A DNA stretch of 64,000 nt from Taenia hydatigena (Eukaryota > Platyhelminthes > Cestoda > Cyclophyllidea > Taeniidae). The stretch spans positions 19,620,342 to 19,684,341 of the forward strand of contig JADWOT020000002.1 in the NCBI GenBank assembly GCA_036345935.2, given 5' to 3'. Below the pieces are notes generated by a model. It did not search any database. It was given only the letters and a program-made list of their open reading frames with translations, and had not been told where the DNA came from. The position numbers were made by a program, and so were the translations under genes. The number at the start of each line of letters is the position of its first letter. The stretch's first letter is position 1. Positions 48,201-61,012 of this stretch are shown one piece after another.

Positions 48201-49850
48201 AAGCTATATTTATTATATCAGCGTTTGGTTTTTCTTCAATAATGCAAATTTTGCCTTGCTTTCTTGATTACTTTTCCTTTTATATTCTAGCCTTCGCCTC
48301 ACCTCATGCGTTCCTTGCTTGCATAATGGCCTCTCATGCTGGAGTGCCAATATTTTACTTCAGATTTCTATCGCTTCATTGATCTGATTTTTTGCTCTCT
48401 GACGCACAAATTCTCATGCTCTTTACATTTTTCTCTTTCGGTTCCCAAATTTCTAGCTCTCAATCTCTTTAGATCCATTGTATTCTGCCCATCTACCTTA
48501 CTTCCTCCTTGGTGCTTTAGTTTACCAACGCTAGAAAGGGACGAGACTCTATGAGTTCGAAGTTTTTCCGATGCTTTAGACGTCGGTTTAGCCATGCAGT
48601 TTGAGTGTAATGACCGCCTCTTGGCTAAAGGATGCGTTCAAACAGGCATGCATTCCATAAGCTCATTATCACCTTTTCAACCCGAACGGCAGTGCTCACC
48701 TCCTCCTTTCCACCCCGTCTTCCTATCTTACGAGAGATATAGCGTTGTAAGAACTCATACTAGTGTGATAAACTGCGAAGGGTTAAGTGTGGAGTTGCAC
48801 TTTGCAGACGATGTGGCTTGCTGATGGGACTACTCCGAAGGTAGCACCAAATCATCAATTAATACCCTTTAGGAATGTTTAATGTTCACTACGGCCAATC
48901 AGATAAAAAACAAAGAAAGCTCAAATGGACTTTTTGATTTGGTCAATACCATTAGTCTGGCTTTAAAAGTGAACAAAGATACAAAAACATCCCTGGAATC
49001 CTTCCTTTCATACATTTTAGCACTATTGCATTTTAGTCCCTTTTATGCAGGCACATTGTAGGAAATTGCCCTGTTTAGAGCATTCATGAGTGTTACCTTG
49101 ACCAGCTTTGCCCTTAAATAAGAGAAAGAATGCGTTTCATTACTTACCATACACTATCTAAGGTGACATCCGTTATGTCGGTAGCTGTGAACCCTTCTAT
49201 AATGAGCTTCAAATGCCTCTGTGGGAATTTCGCAGGTAATTTAATGTAGACACCCCATAACTTGTCCAATTCTCCCAATTCTCTGACAGACCCATCCACC
49301 AATGTTTCGACTACTCAACTTACCCTGTGTGTGGTTGATTGACTGACTAAATGAATTACTGATTAATCCATTGATACATTCATCTCCTCTCTCTACTTTT
49401 GTTTAGGCTGTATTGTTGTTTGAATGATTGTCTAGTGCCCTTCTTTTGCCCACCCATCAATGAAGGTGACAGCACAATATTGTAGTCGTGAGTGTGGCAT
49501 TTCTTCCTTCCTTTCTCCTTCTCTGGTCGCATATAAATTTAGTGGTTGACGTGGTTGATTTGTGGGCGTTTTTCTAGCATCACTGACAAGTTTAATGGCT
49601 GATACTGTCTCGTCTTTCACACATTTGAAATCCATTCTCAAGACTAAGTAGCAGCATATCACTTTTTAACAAATCGACTTTGCTTTAAAATGCACTCATC
49701 AACAGTGCAAACAATTGGCCGTAACCTGACATAGTAAAAAGCCTTTGCATACCTGTTGAGGCAAAATATTACGCTGCTGTCAAGTAGTCACACAAATGAG
49801 CTACGGTTAACAGTACTTTAAGTCTCCATCACTACTGCATGCACACGCGC
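48201..49850. other. Intergenic DNA, nothing recognised
   Basis: AT-rich, with short chance-length frames only (for example 48336-48554 on + and 49432-49662 on -). Confidence 0.45.
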
Positions 49851-49859
49851 TGCAGCCCC

Positions 49860-50110
49860 CTCAGACTTTCGCGACCTCAAGAACACCAAATGAGGCACAA
49901 CACTCGGGTAGAATGCACATCTATTCCACAAACCGACGACCCACTCGGCGAAGGTACAACGGTGAAGAACATATGTAGTTCCACCACCAACACCTGTCAT
50001 CTAACGAACTACCGATGCATTACATGGTCCCTCTCCACCTTTAGCGCCATCCTCCGTGCTCTTCTTAGCAATTGAGCTGCATCAGCAGTCTCCTCCTCAT
50101 CGGCTTATAA
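49860..50110 (+). repeat. Dispersed repeat R7, copy 1
   Basis: It resembles 58990-59260 on the same strand, with a shared 'cgacgacccactcg' block, then 'catct.(a/g)cg..caa..accgatgca.tacat', 'ccctctccacctttagcg' / 'ccctcttaccttttctagcg' and 'ctcctcc' blocks. No coding frame is conserved. Confidence 0.5.
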
Positions 50111-52440
50111 TTATTAGCTTTGCCTTTCTCAAAACCAAGATAAAATGTTCACGTACCGTCGCCTTTACTGATGGTCTGGTGTGAGGTAAAGTCAATATGA
50201 ATTAGTTGTGGAGTAATCAAAAATGTAGTTATTGTTAGCTGCTATGTGCTTGAAAATCGTTTATCTAATGCAGAAGACATTCAACGCAAGTTACTGACAA
50301 GCTTCCACGCATGCATGGTCTGCCCAAAGAAGCGTTTTTAACGTCGTCTACACGTGTGAGTGTTGCAGTAAATTGGGTGGCATATTTTCAGGGTGTGATT
50401 TATTTGTAGGAGAAATGGCAAATGCCCAATAACTTTCTGCCCCACTTCCTTCTGCAGATTCTTACATCGTTTTCTCATGCTGTTGTTTGTTTAATGACGA
50501 ACTCTGACGATGAGGTCACTTAACTGCGCCGTCGTTGTACCTCTTCGGAGTTGTATGTTAAATACGCGTTCATGTATTCTGCCTGAGTATGATATCCCTC
50601 CTCACCTCCTAAGAAGGAAAAGCTGAGAAAACTGAGGTACGTATGTATGGATTGGTGATGAGCTGTTCTATTCTGGACTGAAGCTCTGCCAGCCGTAGCC
50701 TATTTGTATGACTACGTGACAGGTGCGGTATATTTTGCTTCAGGAGGTGTAGAACTGCTCTTGCTTCGTTGGATTGCAATCAATTGTTTACCGCACAGGT
50801 AATGGGTGTATTAAGAAGTCAATTTCCTACTGTTGGAGGTGTCATGAGTCTTTGAAAGGAGTGGCATGCTGTCACTTAGCCTTGAGAATGGCTTTAGAAG
50901 GCATGGAATGTGTAACTAGTGGGTGGTCGCGTCGGTGGGTGTAAGGCGGAATGGGGTGTTTTTGAAAAAAGAAGACAAGATGCCTCCAACCACTTAGCAC
51001 GTGGGCATGTGAGCCAAGTAGGTGAAAAGAGAGGGAAGGTTGCATACTGCCTGATTAATCTTACAATACCATCCCCTCTGTAGGGCGGCTTTAAATGGTG
51101 CTGTTGTCATTTCAGCACGCGACTTCCTTGAGCAGACGTGGTAGCTAGCACCACCACTGGACAACTGCGTAGAGCTGAATGATAAGCTGATAGGAATGAC
51201 TAGATGGGGCAGCGATTATGGTGGGAGATCCGCTTGTTAAACGTCCTTTGATAACATTAGTTGACGTATCTGCAGTCTTATGTATCTTTTATCTTTGCTG
51301 AAAGTTATGCTGGTCTGCTGGCCCTTTAGCTGCCTCGTTGACATAACATCGATACTCCTCTCCAGTTGCCGACATTGGTTTTTCAACAAAGTAACTTCCA
51401 TAGATGCACATTGTGATGCAACGATATGACAGAAATATTAAACCATAAATAACATGAAACACTTTTTATAAGGTCAGACTTGTCACGGCGAAAAGGAAGG
51501 CATTAGCTATGAGAGCATTGATTATTTTTCAGGGTCCAAACTTTGTGAAGTTTCATAGTGAAGAAGTTTTGTCTCACAAGGCGAGAACGATGGCGACGAC
51601 CTTGAGGGCATCACAATAGCACGCTGGTGGGTCGCGATAGCAGAGAAATTGTGGTTGGTATAAAGCAAACTGCCGAGGTGTAGAGGGTTGATAAAGTCTT
51701 AAAAATAAGGGTGCTGGATCACAACAACAAATTTTTTCTGTTGTGGAATAAGACTAGAAAGCAGTTGAGCAATTTTAATGTGTGGAATAAATGCGATGTA
51801 GCATCCCAGGACTTCCTTGAAAGCAAATGAAGGCATACTACTAGGGTAGAACATGTATGCATTGTTCAGCAAGCTGAGGGAAGGGACTACTGGCATGGTC
51901 CGAAGGCCAACTCACTCATCACTCATCATAGCCGAAACCGGCAATCAAACAAACAAAGCACTAGCTGTGAGATGTGAGGAAATCAGAATGTAGTAAATCA
52001 AAAGCGTAAGAATTAGAAATGCAGAAACAATAGAAGGGATCAAGTTTGCGTGTGCAAAGGATGAAAACCCGTTTGTTATGAAGAACTCTACAAAATAAAA
52101 GGGTAACGATCGTCTGGGTGATAAGATCATTTGTGGGAAAATGTGAATGGCTGATAACAATGAAGTGTTTTTGCTTTACTCATAGATGGTGTGATATGCT
52201 TAAATGGAGAGTAGTAAAAGCACTTCGCTTTCACCAATATTCCTTGCTACTTCCTCAAACTCGTGAAGGCCTAGCAAATCTAAGAGATATAAATTTAGCT
52301 TTGAGTCATGATCTGCGGCTTAGCGAAGGCAGAGCTCTACTGATTGTGAAGGAATATCTTTGCGTAGATCCCACAAAGTATTCTATAGTTGTCTTGATGG
52401 ATTTTCGCTATCGTCCAAGCTTAATGCTCATTTCCAAACG
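50111..52440. other. Intergenic DNA, nothing firm
   Basis: A 143-codon frame at 52118-52549 (+) is at the chance length expectation and runs into the tandem array that follows. Its translation was not recognised. Confidence 0.45.
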
Positions 52441-52444
52441 TAGT

Positions 52445-52725
52445 CGAATAAACAGAATCAGTATACCCTGCTGTCTCTACGAGGCTGCGAATGCTACTGT
52501 CACCGAATGCGATTTTGTAGTTTTGACCTCCAGGAGAGTACGAATTTAGCTGTCACTAAATGGGAATTTGTAGGATTAAACTACACAAGACTGCAAACTT
52601 GGCTCCCACAGAACACAAATTTTAGTTTTGATCTACACAACAATGCAGATTTCGCTCTCTCTGAATGCAATTTTGTAGTATTCACACACTCGAGACTGCG
52701 AATTTTGCTCTCACTGAATGAAGGA
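52445..52725 (+). repeat. Degenerate tandem repeat, period about 53 bp
   Basis: Four to five units share the plan 'gct.tcactgaatgcaattttgtagttttgacctacacaagactgcaaattt' with substitutions. The 'gct.t' anchors fall at about 52493, 52549, 52602, 52654 and 52707, that is steps of 56, 53, 52 and 53 bases. Since 53 is not a multiple of three, the array cannot encode a simple protein repeat in one frame. Confidence 0.75.
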
Positions 52726-52774
52726 TGGAGAGTCAGTTTGATGAGTGAATTTGATGGTGGACAGGCACCAACCA

Positions 52775-53225
52775 CATGCCTTCTGGGCACAGTGTGAAGG
52801 AAGGCAATCAAGCATGCCAACCAACAATTGTCATTGCATCATGCTGCGTGCACACATCGCATGGCTCATTCATACACGTCTACACCAAGCCAAAGTACGC
52901 CCACCAGTCCACGTTGGCTTCTTACACGCTTACCTAATGACCTCAATACTATCACAACAATCTCCACCATCACTCACCTACGCAATCTCACTTCTTCATT
53001 TCCCTACCAATTCAATTTAGATGCAGCTGCAGTAGGCGACTTGAGGTCTGCATTCGTTGCGGATAAGGAGAAGGTGAAACTGCCAACCACTCATCCCAGC
53101 GACTCGCGATGCGTAAAGCGTTTAATGCCGGTTATTAGCGCTGCCATCAAACAAGTGAATTATTACGCCTTGCAAAAAAATCTTGTGTAAGTGGTGCACT
53201 CAGTGTGCATTAATGTTGTAAGAAG
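52775..53225 (+). repeat. Dispersed repeat R6, copy 1
   Basis: It matches 55490-55945 on the same strand ('gccttctgggca', 'acc.acaattg', 'cacacg.ctacac.aagc', 'ttggatgca...gacttgaggtctgcattc', 'cagtgcactcagtgtgcat'). Shorter inverse pieces are at about 54870-55010 and 58810-58980. The 120-codon frame at 52828-53190 is not open in the second copy and is not called. Confidence 0.65.
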
Positions 53226-54869
53226 GTGAAGTGATGTGGAAGATCACACATACGGAGGGTACTAGGAGGGTCTAGGAGGCGAACAGAATGACGATAGTGC
53301 TAGAGACACAATCGCGGTAAGGACGGCTTATTACACCCAATCTCTTTACAGCAGAAAGAACCTAGTATCAGCAGAGCATGCCACTACTTAAAAGTGCGTT
53401 TTTGTTGCATAATTTTGGATGCGTTTTCTTTTGGGCCTCTCACCTGACTCGCCCGCCCTCCTAAACTACGACTAATCGTTGTCAATGATAGGTAGACTAG
53501 TAGTCGTATTAGGTTTAAGCCCAATCAAATTCCCGCAAGCGTGCCAGAATAGCATCACCTTCTGCCTCCATCATTCAGTCAGCTCTAACCTGCGCACACA
53601 CACAAACTTCCTACGCACCAGTCTTGTTTGCTCGTACGAGGTCTGTGACAAGGACATCCTTTATGCTGTCACCCTCTCCCTGCTTAGAATATTTGCTCAC
53701 CACCTCGTCCTCTAAAGAGCAAACGCTCATTTAGTTGGCCGCTATAAACCACTAATTTAACCAAACTGACACACGGCGCAGTGAAATGGTGGGGTGGGGA
53801 AGGAAGTCACTGCATGGGGAACCGGTTTAGATGAGGAACTGTATTGGACGGAGAAGTTGCATGATCTCTCGAGGCTAAGAGTGCTTGTGAAGCAAATGGG
53901 ACACTCACTGTGGAATGGCGAGGAAGGTTAGGCCATTTATACCTTTTTCACCTTGATCCTTCCCTCCCTCCTCTCTCGCTCCCACTTTTCCCTTATTCCA
54001 ATTAACATAACATACATCTTATTAACAAACATTAATCTACCAATTTCTTCCTTCATCCGTCCCTCCATCCAAATGCCTTCCATTCACTCCTCCCATCAAT
54101 AAACCATTTTTGCCCTATTTCCACATTTCTCATCTACTTCTCATTACAATCAATGCATACGCCAGAAACTTGCCTCCAGTATTTCATCATCCACAATAAC
54201 CTTCTCTCACCATCACCGATGTTTTTTCTTTCACCCACGCGACTACCGGCGCATCGTGACAAACCTTTGGCAAGACAGAGCGAAAATAATAAGTCTGCGC
54301 CACGTCTGCGCTCTCTCAGTGCCGTGGCAATTGCTGGGTGTGTTAAGGGTGGACCTGTAGGATGCCGGAAAGAAGCGGATGACTGCCACATATGGTGAAC
54401 ACTGTTGACTTCATGGTGAGTCGTGATGCCTTGTCTTCTCTACTCGCCTCTTCACCTTCTTCTATGCATTCCAAGCACACGTGTCCCTCTTCCACCCTGC
54501 CTCCTTTTTCACCATGTTTGTCTTCTTCCACGACCTCTACGTACACATGTGCTAAGCGGAGAGTACGACAGCAGTAAGACTGTGCATACTCTTCACTTAC
54601 CCATTTTTGATTAATCCACTTGACATTCCGGATCATTGTCTTTTAGAAGAAGGATCCGGTCTGATGGTAGACGTAGCGTTTAGCTGAATGTTGCACATCT
54701 GACCACAGGTTATCTGTGGATGTTGTGGACGGTGCAGTAGAGCTTAGCAGAGGGAAAACCTGTGCACAGGTAAATGGAACCATGGAAGAAGTAGTTAAAA
54801 AGAGGCATTTGAATGGAAGGAAAGATGACTTAAAAGAGGGTGCATGGATAGATGAATGGATATAAGTAA
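53226..54869. other. Intergenic DNA, CT-rich in part
   Basis: Positions 53945-54150 are rich in C/T with 'cctccctc' and 'cattcactcc' phrases. Several short overlapping frames around 54130-54640 have no domain. No gene was recognised. Confidence 0.45.
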
Positions 54870-55010
54870 GAAATGGCAGCGAAATTATGAAGTGAGATGA
54901 AGTAGATGAGTAATGATGGAGAGTGTTATAAAAGCATAGAGGTGGGTAGGTAAAGATGTTAGAAGCCAACGTGGACTCGCGGGCGTGCGTGGGCTTGGTG
55001 TAGTAATCGC
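54870..55010 (-). repeat. Dispersed repeat R6, short inverted piece
   Basis: The inverse of the 'aagc.cacgc.c.cca.gt.cacgttggctt' and 'ctcatc.acttc.tc..cattt' parts of R6 is recognisable here and again at 58810-58980. Confidence 0.45.
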
Positions 55011-55489
55011 GAAGGCGAACATCGCACCTTATGATAAGAGCTCTGCAAATTATTAATTTGCCAGTAATTTTCCTCCAGTCCTTACCACCTATAGCAATCC
55101 TCTTTCACCACCGGTTATGACCTCTTCGCCCACATACCTATTAGCACAGCGTGGCTAACTTCTGCCAAGCATTGGAAAATGAAGCCTGCATCACACTATT
55201 CACAAGATACTCATTCATAATTTTCGAAACCGAGCATTTCATATTCGGCTTGAATTCCAGCATACATTAGGTCCGTAATCCTTAATCCAGCCATCGATCG
55301 GCTACATAACTTGCCTACATCCTTTTATTCATCAATGCATCCTCTTTTCATTCATCCACCCACTGACCCTTCCAACTATTCATCTACCCACTCCTTCCAT
55401 TCACCATTCAAATGCCTCTCCTTCACTACCTCTTCGATGCCACCGTTTACTCAAGGATAGGTTTTCCTTTTGCTATGCAACGTGCCATC

Positions 55490-55945
55490 TCCGTGCCTTC
55501 TGGGCAATGTGGAAGGAGGCAGTGAAGCATTTTAACCAACAATTGCTGTTTCACCATTCAGCATGCACGCATTACATGGTCTGTGTGCACACGCCTACAC
55601 TAAGCACACGTACAACCACAAGTTCACGTTGGTTTCTCACACGTTCACCTACTCACCTCTATGCTTTCAAAACAGTCACCATTATTTCGTATCTACTTCG
55701 TCCCAATTCTTAGCTTATCTCCGAACTTAATTTGGATGCAGACGTAGCTGGTGACTTGAGGTCTGCATTCAGCACTGGATTTCAACAGGTGAAATCCCTA
55801 AGTGCTCACTTAATCGACTCGAGATGAGTGGTTTTATTTGGTGTTGGTTATTAGCCTCGTCATCAAACACGCATATTTTGAATGCTTTGGAAAAGGAACT
55901 TTGATGAATGCAGTGCACTCAGTGTGCATCGATGTGGTAAGAGCA
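55490..55945 (+). repeat. Dispersed repeat R6, copy 2
   Basis: Same-strand partner of 52775-53225, about 2.7 kb downstream. Confidence 0.65.
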
Positions 55946-57214
55946 TTCTGCTCAATACTGTACAGAAAGCCTAAGTAGCAATTAGCTTGATGCCGAGCAA
56001 ATGCCTAGAGACAAAGGCTTAGTCTTTAAACGCAGAAATATTTGCGTAGGTCAGCAGATAGAAAAGCGACGACGATGTGCCTTCCTCTCATTCGCACTAC
56101 TCTGTGCGTCGGCAAAGGTGTTTTAAGGGAGTAGATGGATGCACGGTGCTTAGCGAATTGAAGTGTAGCATTCAGCAATCTGCTTCATTGCTAGTGAAAA
56201 TAAAAGCACACATGGATTTGCACCTCATTAGTCTTGCACATATAGAGGTACTTTGTGGAATGCGAAAGTAAAAGCAGTCGACCCTCACACGGTGCACATG
56301 TCATGACATCCACCAACTCCATGGTTGATAGCAAAGGAGGAAACCCCATCATTTGCTCACTTCTATGCCTTCACTTGACGCAATTTTATTGCCAGCTTTG
56401 TTGATGGAGGCACTAAACTGGAGATTTGGCAGCCTGGTGAATATACTTGACCCACGAGAGAGTTGTGGCGATGGCTGCGGCGCTGTGCATGGAAGTTATT
56501 CTGCTGATCAATCGATCAAATTCACGGATACTTTTGAAATGTGCCTCATACAACGCAAACTTGTTGCTACCACCTATTTTTCTTTGATTCCTGACTACCA
56601 CATTCTGTCATGCACTTGACTACACAAAATGAAACAGGAAAGCTTAATAAGGCACTCATGGACGCCACATTATCCATAGTGACAAGTTAGTAGAGGTGCA
56701 AGATTTGAAGATGCCATGAAGGGTATGCGGACTTCTAAATGTAGAGTGGGAGCGAGTATCCTTGAAGAAGAAGTCTAACCACTTCTGTAAGACACGTCAA
56801 TCCTCTTCGTCGAATCTTGCATGCACTACAGCTGGGAGATCTGCGCTGAATCATTTCATCACCGCATCCCCACTTACTTTTGCAAACCCAAAGCTTGAGA
56901 GAATTCCTTCGCAAGTGCGGGCAAATCACCCACTCACCATATCACCGCTTATGCTAACACAAAGGCAGAAACTGCCATAAGAATTTAAAGCATGACTACT
57001 TTATTCCAGCAGTCGGTTTGCACCAGAGAAGCCCATCACAATCGATCAAACAACTCAATGCCGTGTGTGGTTTCACGGTGTGTGTGTGTCAGAGTGCGCC
57101 ATTTGCTCCGCAGGTCAAGAGTAGACCTTTCCATTGGCTCACGTCCCTTCACTGCATGCTCATAATCACACGTGTGTAAGTTGTCGATACAAGTTCTGTC
57201 TTTTTGGAGGAGAG
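55946..57214. other. Intergenic DNA upstream of the FnIII gene
   Basis: No gene was recognised. There is a short (TG)n run near 57080-57090 and an E-box-like CACGTG at about 57170, close before the FnIII start codon. No convincing TATA box was seen. Confidence 0.4.
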
Positions 57215-58576
57215 ATGTCTCTTTTGCTCTGCTTCATGCTGCTGGCAACTTCATCCATGCGTGGCGGTTCAACGCTGGGAGGAGGTAAGGTACCTCCGCA
57301 TACTTTACTTTCATCAATACGTAAATATAAGCATTTAGCAAATGAGAGTTAATATAGTAATTAGTAATAAATTAGAATATCGGGCAGGCGTAACAAGTGA
57401 TTCTCAACAGATAACTAGCTGCAGAGTGCCAGAAATGACTTATCTACTGTCAATCGTTTGTACTGCATCACTTCGCAGTCAAATCAGCTTGGTTGCACTG
57501 AGTAGGCTCCTTTATTCCCTTGCATTGCCTCACACCTCCTGGCGGTTTACCTGATCCACCAGTAAGTTGAAGTAAGCGGCTCAGGTCCCTCTAATCACTC
57601 CTTGCCACCTTTCACGCATTCGCCCTGATGCTTGAGCATTTTGCTTTCATCTAGCTTAATATGGGGCACGTGGGAGCACACTGGGGCAAATGAGACCATA
57701 TCACTCTCCCCGCACTAATGCAGGCATCTTTCTGCGTTTCCATTTGTGCAGATCCTAGAGCTCCACAGAACGTGAAAATTGAGGCGATCGATCCTTACAG
57801 GGTGCGCGTGAGTTGGGAACCGCCGACTAATCCCGACGGGCGAGTCATTGGCTATAGTGCTCCTAAGAAAGTCGAAAAGGTTCCGATTAGCGGCACCTAC
57901 CTCACCAACTGGAAAAATTACACCATCCCGAATACGAAGCTGAATCAAACCGTTTTTGCCATCGTTTGTGCACGCATTGCAGAGGGAGATACGGATGATC
58001 GTGAGCATTGGGTCCGCACTGATAAAGTTAAAACGACTACACCAGGTGAGGAGGAATGTGAGTTATTTATGCTCCTTTTGCCAAAAGCAAAACTATCGCT
58101 TGAAAGCAGCCAGGACTAATCGAATCCAGCCTACAATGACACATCATTTATCGCTACTGTTAAAATGGTTCTGTTGCTTTAATTTTACAGTATCCTCTAC
58201 CATAAGATCGATTACAGACATTTCCGTCACGTTCACCTCGTGAGATAGCCCAAAATGCCACAATGTACCCTGTTGATAGTTTGTTGACATGTAGGAGACA
58301 AAATATTTAGTGAAGCGAATTTGTTTTTTTTAAGCTGAAGGGGGAAGCACATTGGTCAGACCCCTGAGTTTCGTAATGACGCCCACACCCACAAGGAATA
58401 GCGGTTCGACTCAAACTCCTGCGATCCCCACGACGAGGCCATCCGCGTCGAATCCTGCAACGACCACTCCAATGGGTTCCTACCCCACACCCAAAACCGT
58501 CGACACTGGTGGATCTACCAGTGCTGCTATAGCCACTGGAGCTCTGCTAGCTTCCATGACCTTAGTGCTTGCATGA
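57215..58576 (+). CDS. Secreted or GPI-anchored single-FnIII protein (oncosphere-antigen-like)
   Basis: Three exons, 57215-57284, 57752-58045 and 58341-58576, join in frame to 199 residues. Both introns are GT-AG and phase 1. Exon 1 is a signal peptide (MSLLLCFMLLATSS). Exon 2 is one fibronectin type III domain (about residues 25-118), seen from PRAPQNVKIEAI, RVRVSWEPP with the core Trp, then IGYS and the later strands, with two N-glycosylation sequons (NYT, NQT). Exon 3 is a Thr/Ser/Pro-rich stalk ending in small residues (GGSTSAA) and a hydrophobic tail to the last residue (LLASMTLVLA), fitting a GPI signal. Taeniid oncosphere antigens (the EG95, 45W and TSOL18 families) share this plan of signal, FnIII and hydrophobic C terminus. 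Membership is inference, since the FnIII core itself is generic. A 5' start further upstream would add a Cys-rich stretch with no signal character, so the ATG at 57215 was chosen. Confidence 0.82.
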
Positions 58577-58809
58577 ATCTCCTCGAAAGCATGTCAACTT
58601 CTACGACTGTTCTACCTTCTCCGAGTGTAGAAGCTCAATGCTTGCGTTTGCCAAACACGCTGTTTATTTTTACTGCAGGCTTCATTACTCCGCAGGATAG
58701 TCGATTTGACTATTATTTGCTTTTAAACCTCATTAGCATGAGCAATTGTTGCAAGCGATTGTAAAATGACAAATATAATGAGCAGTTAGCGATTTCGCTT
58801 GTTGTAAAT
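58577..58809. promoter_or_regulatory. Likely 3' UTR of the FnIII gene
   Basis: AT-rich sequence follows the stop codon. No canonical AATAAA was seen; weaker variants are possible near 58770-58860. Confidence 0.3.
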
Positions 58810-58980
58810 TAATGATGAATGCAAACCTCAAGTTACTAGCTGCAATTTGCATAAATTAAAATAGAAGAAAATTGAGAAGTGGGATGAAGTAGACGCAAAA
58901 TATTGGAGACTGATTCGAAATCATGGAGGTGAGTAGGTGGACGTGTGAGAAGCCAGCAGGAGCCGCTACCAGAGAACGCC
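58810..58980 (-). repeat. Dispersed repeat R6, inverted piece
   Basis: 'gaagtgggatgaagtagacg', 'catggaggtgagtaggtgga' and 'gtgagaagccagc' are the inverse of R6 phrases at 52900-53020 and 55620-55720. Confidence 0.45.
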
Positions 58981-58989
58981 CACACAATC

Positions 58990-59260
58990 GCCTTAACAAC
59001 ACAACAATGCGCGTGGTTTCGCGCACTGGCGACGACCCACTCGTTGGTTAAGGCACGATGGCTAGGTGGGTTAGTGACTCCGTCCCTCTTTCCCATCACT
59101 GACATCTGGCGTTCAACAAACCACCGACGCAGTACACACTCCCTCTTACCTTTTCTAGCGGCGAATTCTCCAATGCTCTCCCCTTTGTTAGGGTACAACA
59201 CCTGCAGACATCTACTTCTCCTCCCACACCTCATTCTACCACTACATTTGCCCTAAAAGC
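58990..59260 (+). repeat. Dispersed repeat R7, copy 2
   Basis: Same-strand partner of 49860-50110. Confidence 0.5.
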
Positions 59261-59476
59261 GTACACTATCCCACCAGCATGGCAATATGATGATTTTCCT
59301 TTCAAGAACGTCATTCATGTGGGGTTCATTATCTCCACCATTATGGAGACAGATTAACATCAGGCTCCAATGTCTTAGCTAACTTTGTTTGCATTTCATA
59401 TTGCACTTGATGGGTGACAGAAGGCCTATTCCGATCTGCTAGATTGATTCACCTGCGATGTGGCGAACGATAACCA

Positions 59477-60225
59477 TCATCTCGATGCATTATCTTTGGA
59501 GGCTACTGAGGAGGAAGTAAGGTTCCACAACTAACCGCTGTACTGCATGTGATTGAACGAAGTGGTGGTGTGGATATTGTCTCATCTGGATGTCTTCAAA
59601 CATCAACTGAGCTCTCTCATCAATGCTGTAATGAAGGTGTGGCCTTTCCTTTCAGCACTTACCTTCTTTGCTAAAGTCACGACTGAATGTCTTCCTTTTC
59701 AACGTGGGTGGGTCCGCTGGAACACTAGGGGGACTCACGGGTTTGAGAAAGGCTTTTATTTAGGCATGGCTGGCAGTTGAAGACCTTTACGTAGTAGCAT
59801 GGCAACGCTATTGATGTCAGGTCGTGGTGATATAAATCTGTGGGTCCCTTTATTACACATCGTATTCATCCATCTATCCGTTTGTTACCCTCCCTCTCAT
59901 CCACCCATTTTCCCTCCACTCATTTCTCATCCACTCATTCGTCCAATTATTAAAGACTGCTCAAGCATTATGTTGCCAATGGCATTAGCATTCCCTGCTG
60001 GCAATAGCACAAACAGTAGTGGAAGAAAGTACATTAACGCAACTGACGCAAGAGATCGAGACTCGTCATGCAGTGCCTACTTGATGACTTCAGAAGCAGG
60101 CTTGGGAGGCTGAAGAAAGCGACAGACATTAGTGACTCTATTCAAGTTAACCACCCACACAGCACTTTTGTGGTCAAGTGATGGGACGTAAAGGACTGAG
60201 GAATACAGGGTTAATGTGAGCATGT
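59477..60225 (+). repeat. Tandem duplication, unit 1 (about 749 bp)
   Basis: It starts at 'catctcgatgcattatc' and runs through 'aacgaagtggtggtgtgg', 'tccctctcatccacccatttt' and 'agaaagcgacagacattagt'. The same series recurs 749 bases later. A 104-codon frame at 59799-60113 is shifted and broken in unit 2, so the unit does not appear to be coding. Confidence 0.85.
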
Positions 60226-60975
60226 GCATCACGATGCATTATCCATGGAGGGTTCTGAGGAGGAGATAAAGTTCCACAACTAACGGTTGTACTGGGAGTG
60301 ATTGAACGAAGTGGTGGTGTGGATATTGTCTCGTCTGGATGTCTTCAAACATCAATTGAGCTTTCTCATCAATGGTGTAATCGAGGTGTGGCGTTTCCTT
60401 TCAGCACTTACCTCCTTTGCTAAAGTCGATGCTGAATGTCTTCCCTTTTAACGTGCATGGATCCGCTGGAGCACTAGGGGATTTATGGGATTGAGAAAGA
60501 CTTTTCTTCAAGCATAGCTAGCAGTTGGAGACCTTTACTTGGCAGCATGACAACGCTATGAATGTCAGATCGTGTCACTTTAAACCTGCAGGTCCCTTCA
60601 TTACACACACCGTATTTATCCGTCTCTCCGTTTGTTACCCTCCCTCTCATCCACCCACTTTCCCTCCACTCATTCCTCATCCACTCATTCACCCAATTAT
60701 TAGACTGCTCAAGCATTACGTTGCCAATGACATCAGCATCTTCTCTTGTCTACTGGCACAAACAGCAGTAGAAGAAGGCACATTAACGCAAATTACGTAA
60801 GAGATCGAAACTCGTCATGTAGTGCTTACTTGATGGCTTCAGTAGCAGGCTTGGGTGGCTGAAGAAAGCGACAGACATTAGTGGCTCTATTCAAGTTATT
60901 AACTCACAAACACTTTTTGTAGCCAAGTGATGGAGCGCAAAGGACTGAGGACTACGAGGTTAATAGTTGCATGGA
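60226..60975 (+). repeat. Tandem duplication, unit 2
   Basis: Second unit, starting 'catcacgatgcattatcc'. Differences are mostly substitutions with a few short indels, so the duplication is moderately old. Confidence 0.85.
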
Positions 60976-61012
60976 TACAAAGTTAGTGTAGTGCTCAGTT
61001 TCCATACTTGAT

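Noticed and set aside
52118..52549. 143-codon open frame
   Set aside because: Chance-length, no motif, and its end lies in a 53-bp tandem repeat that cannot hold a frame.
52828..53190. 120-codon frame in R6
   Set aside because: The second R6 copy has several stops and shifts in the matching register.
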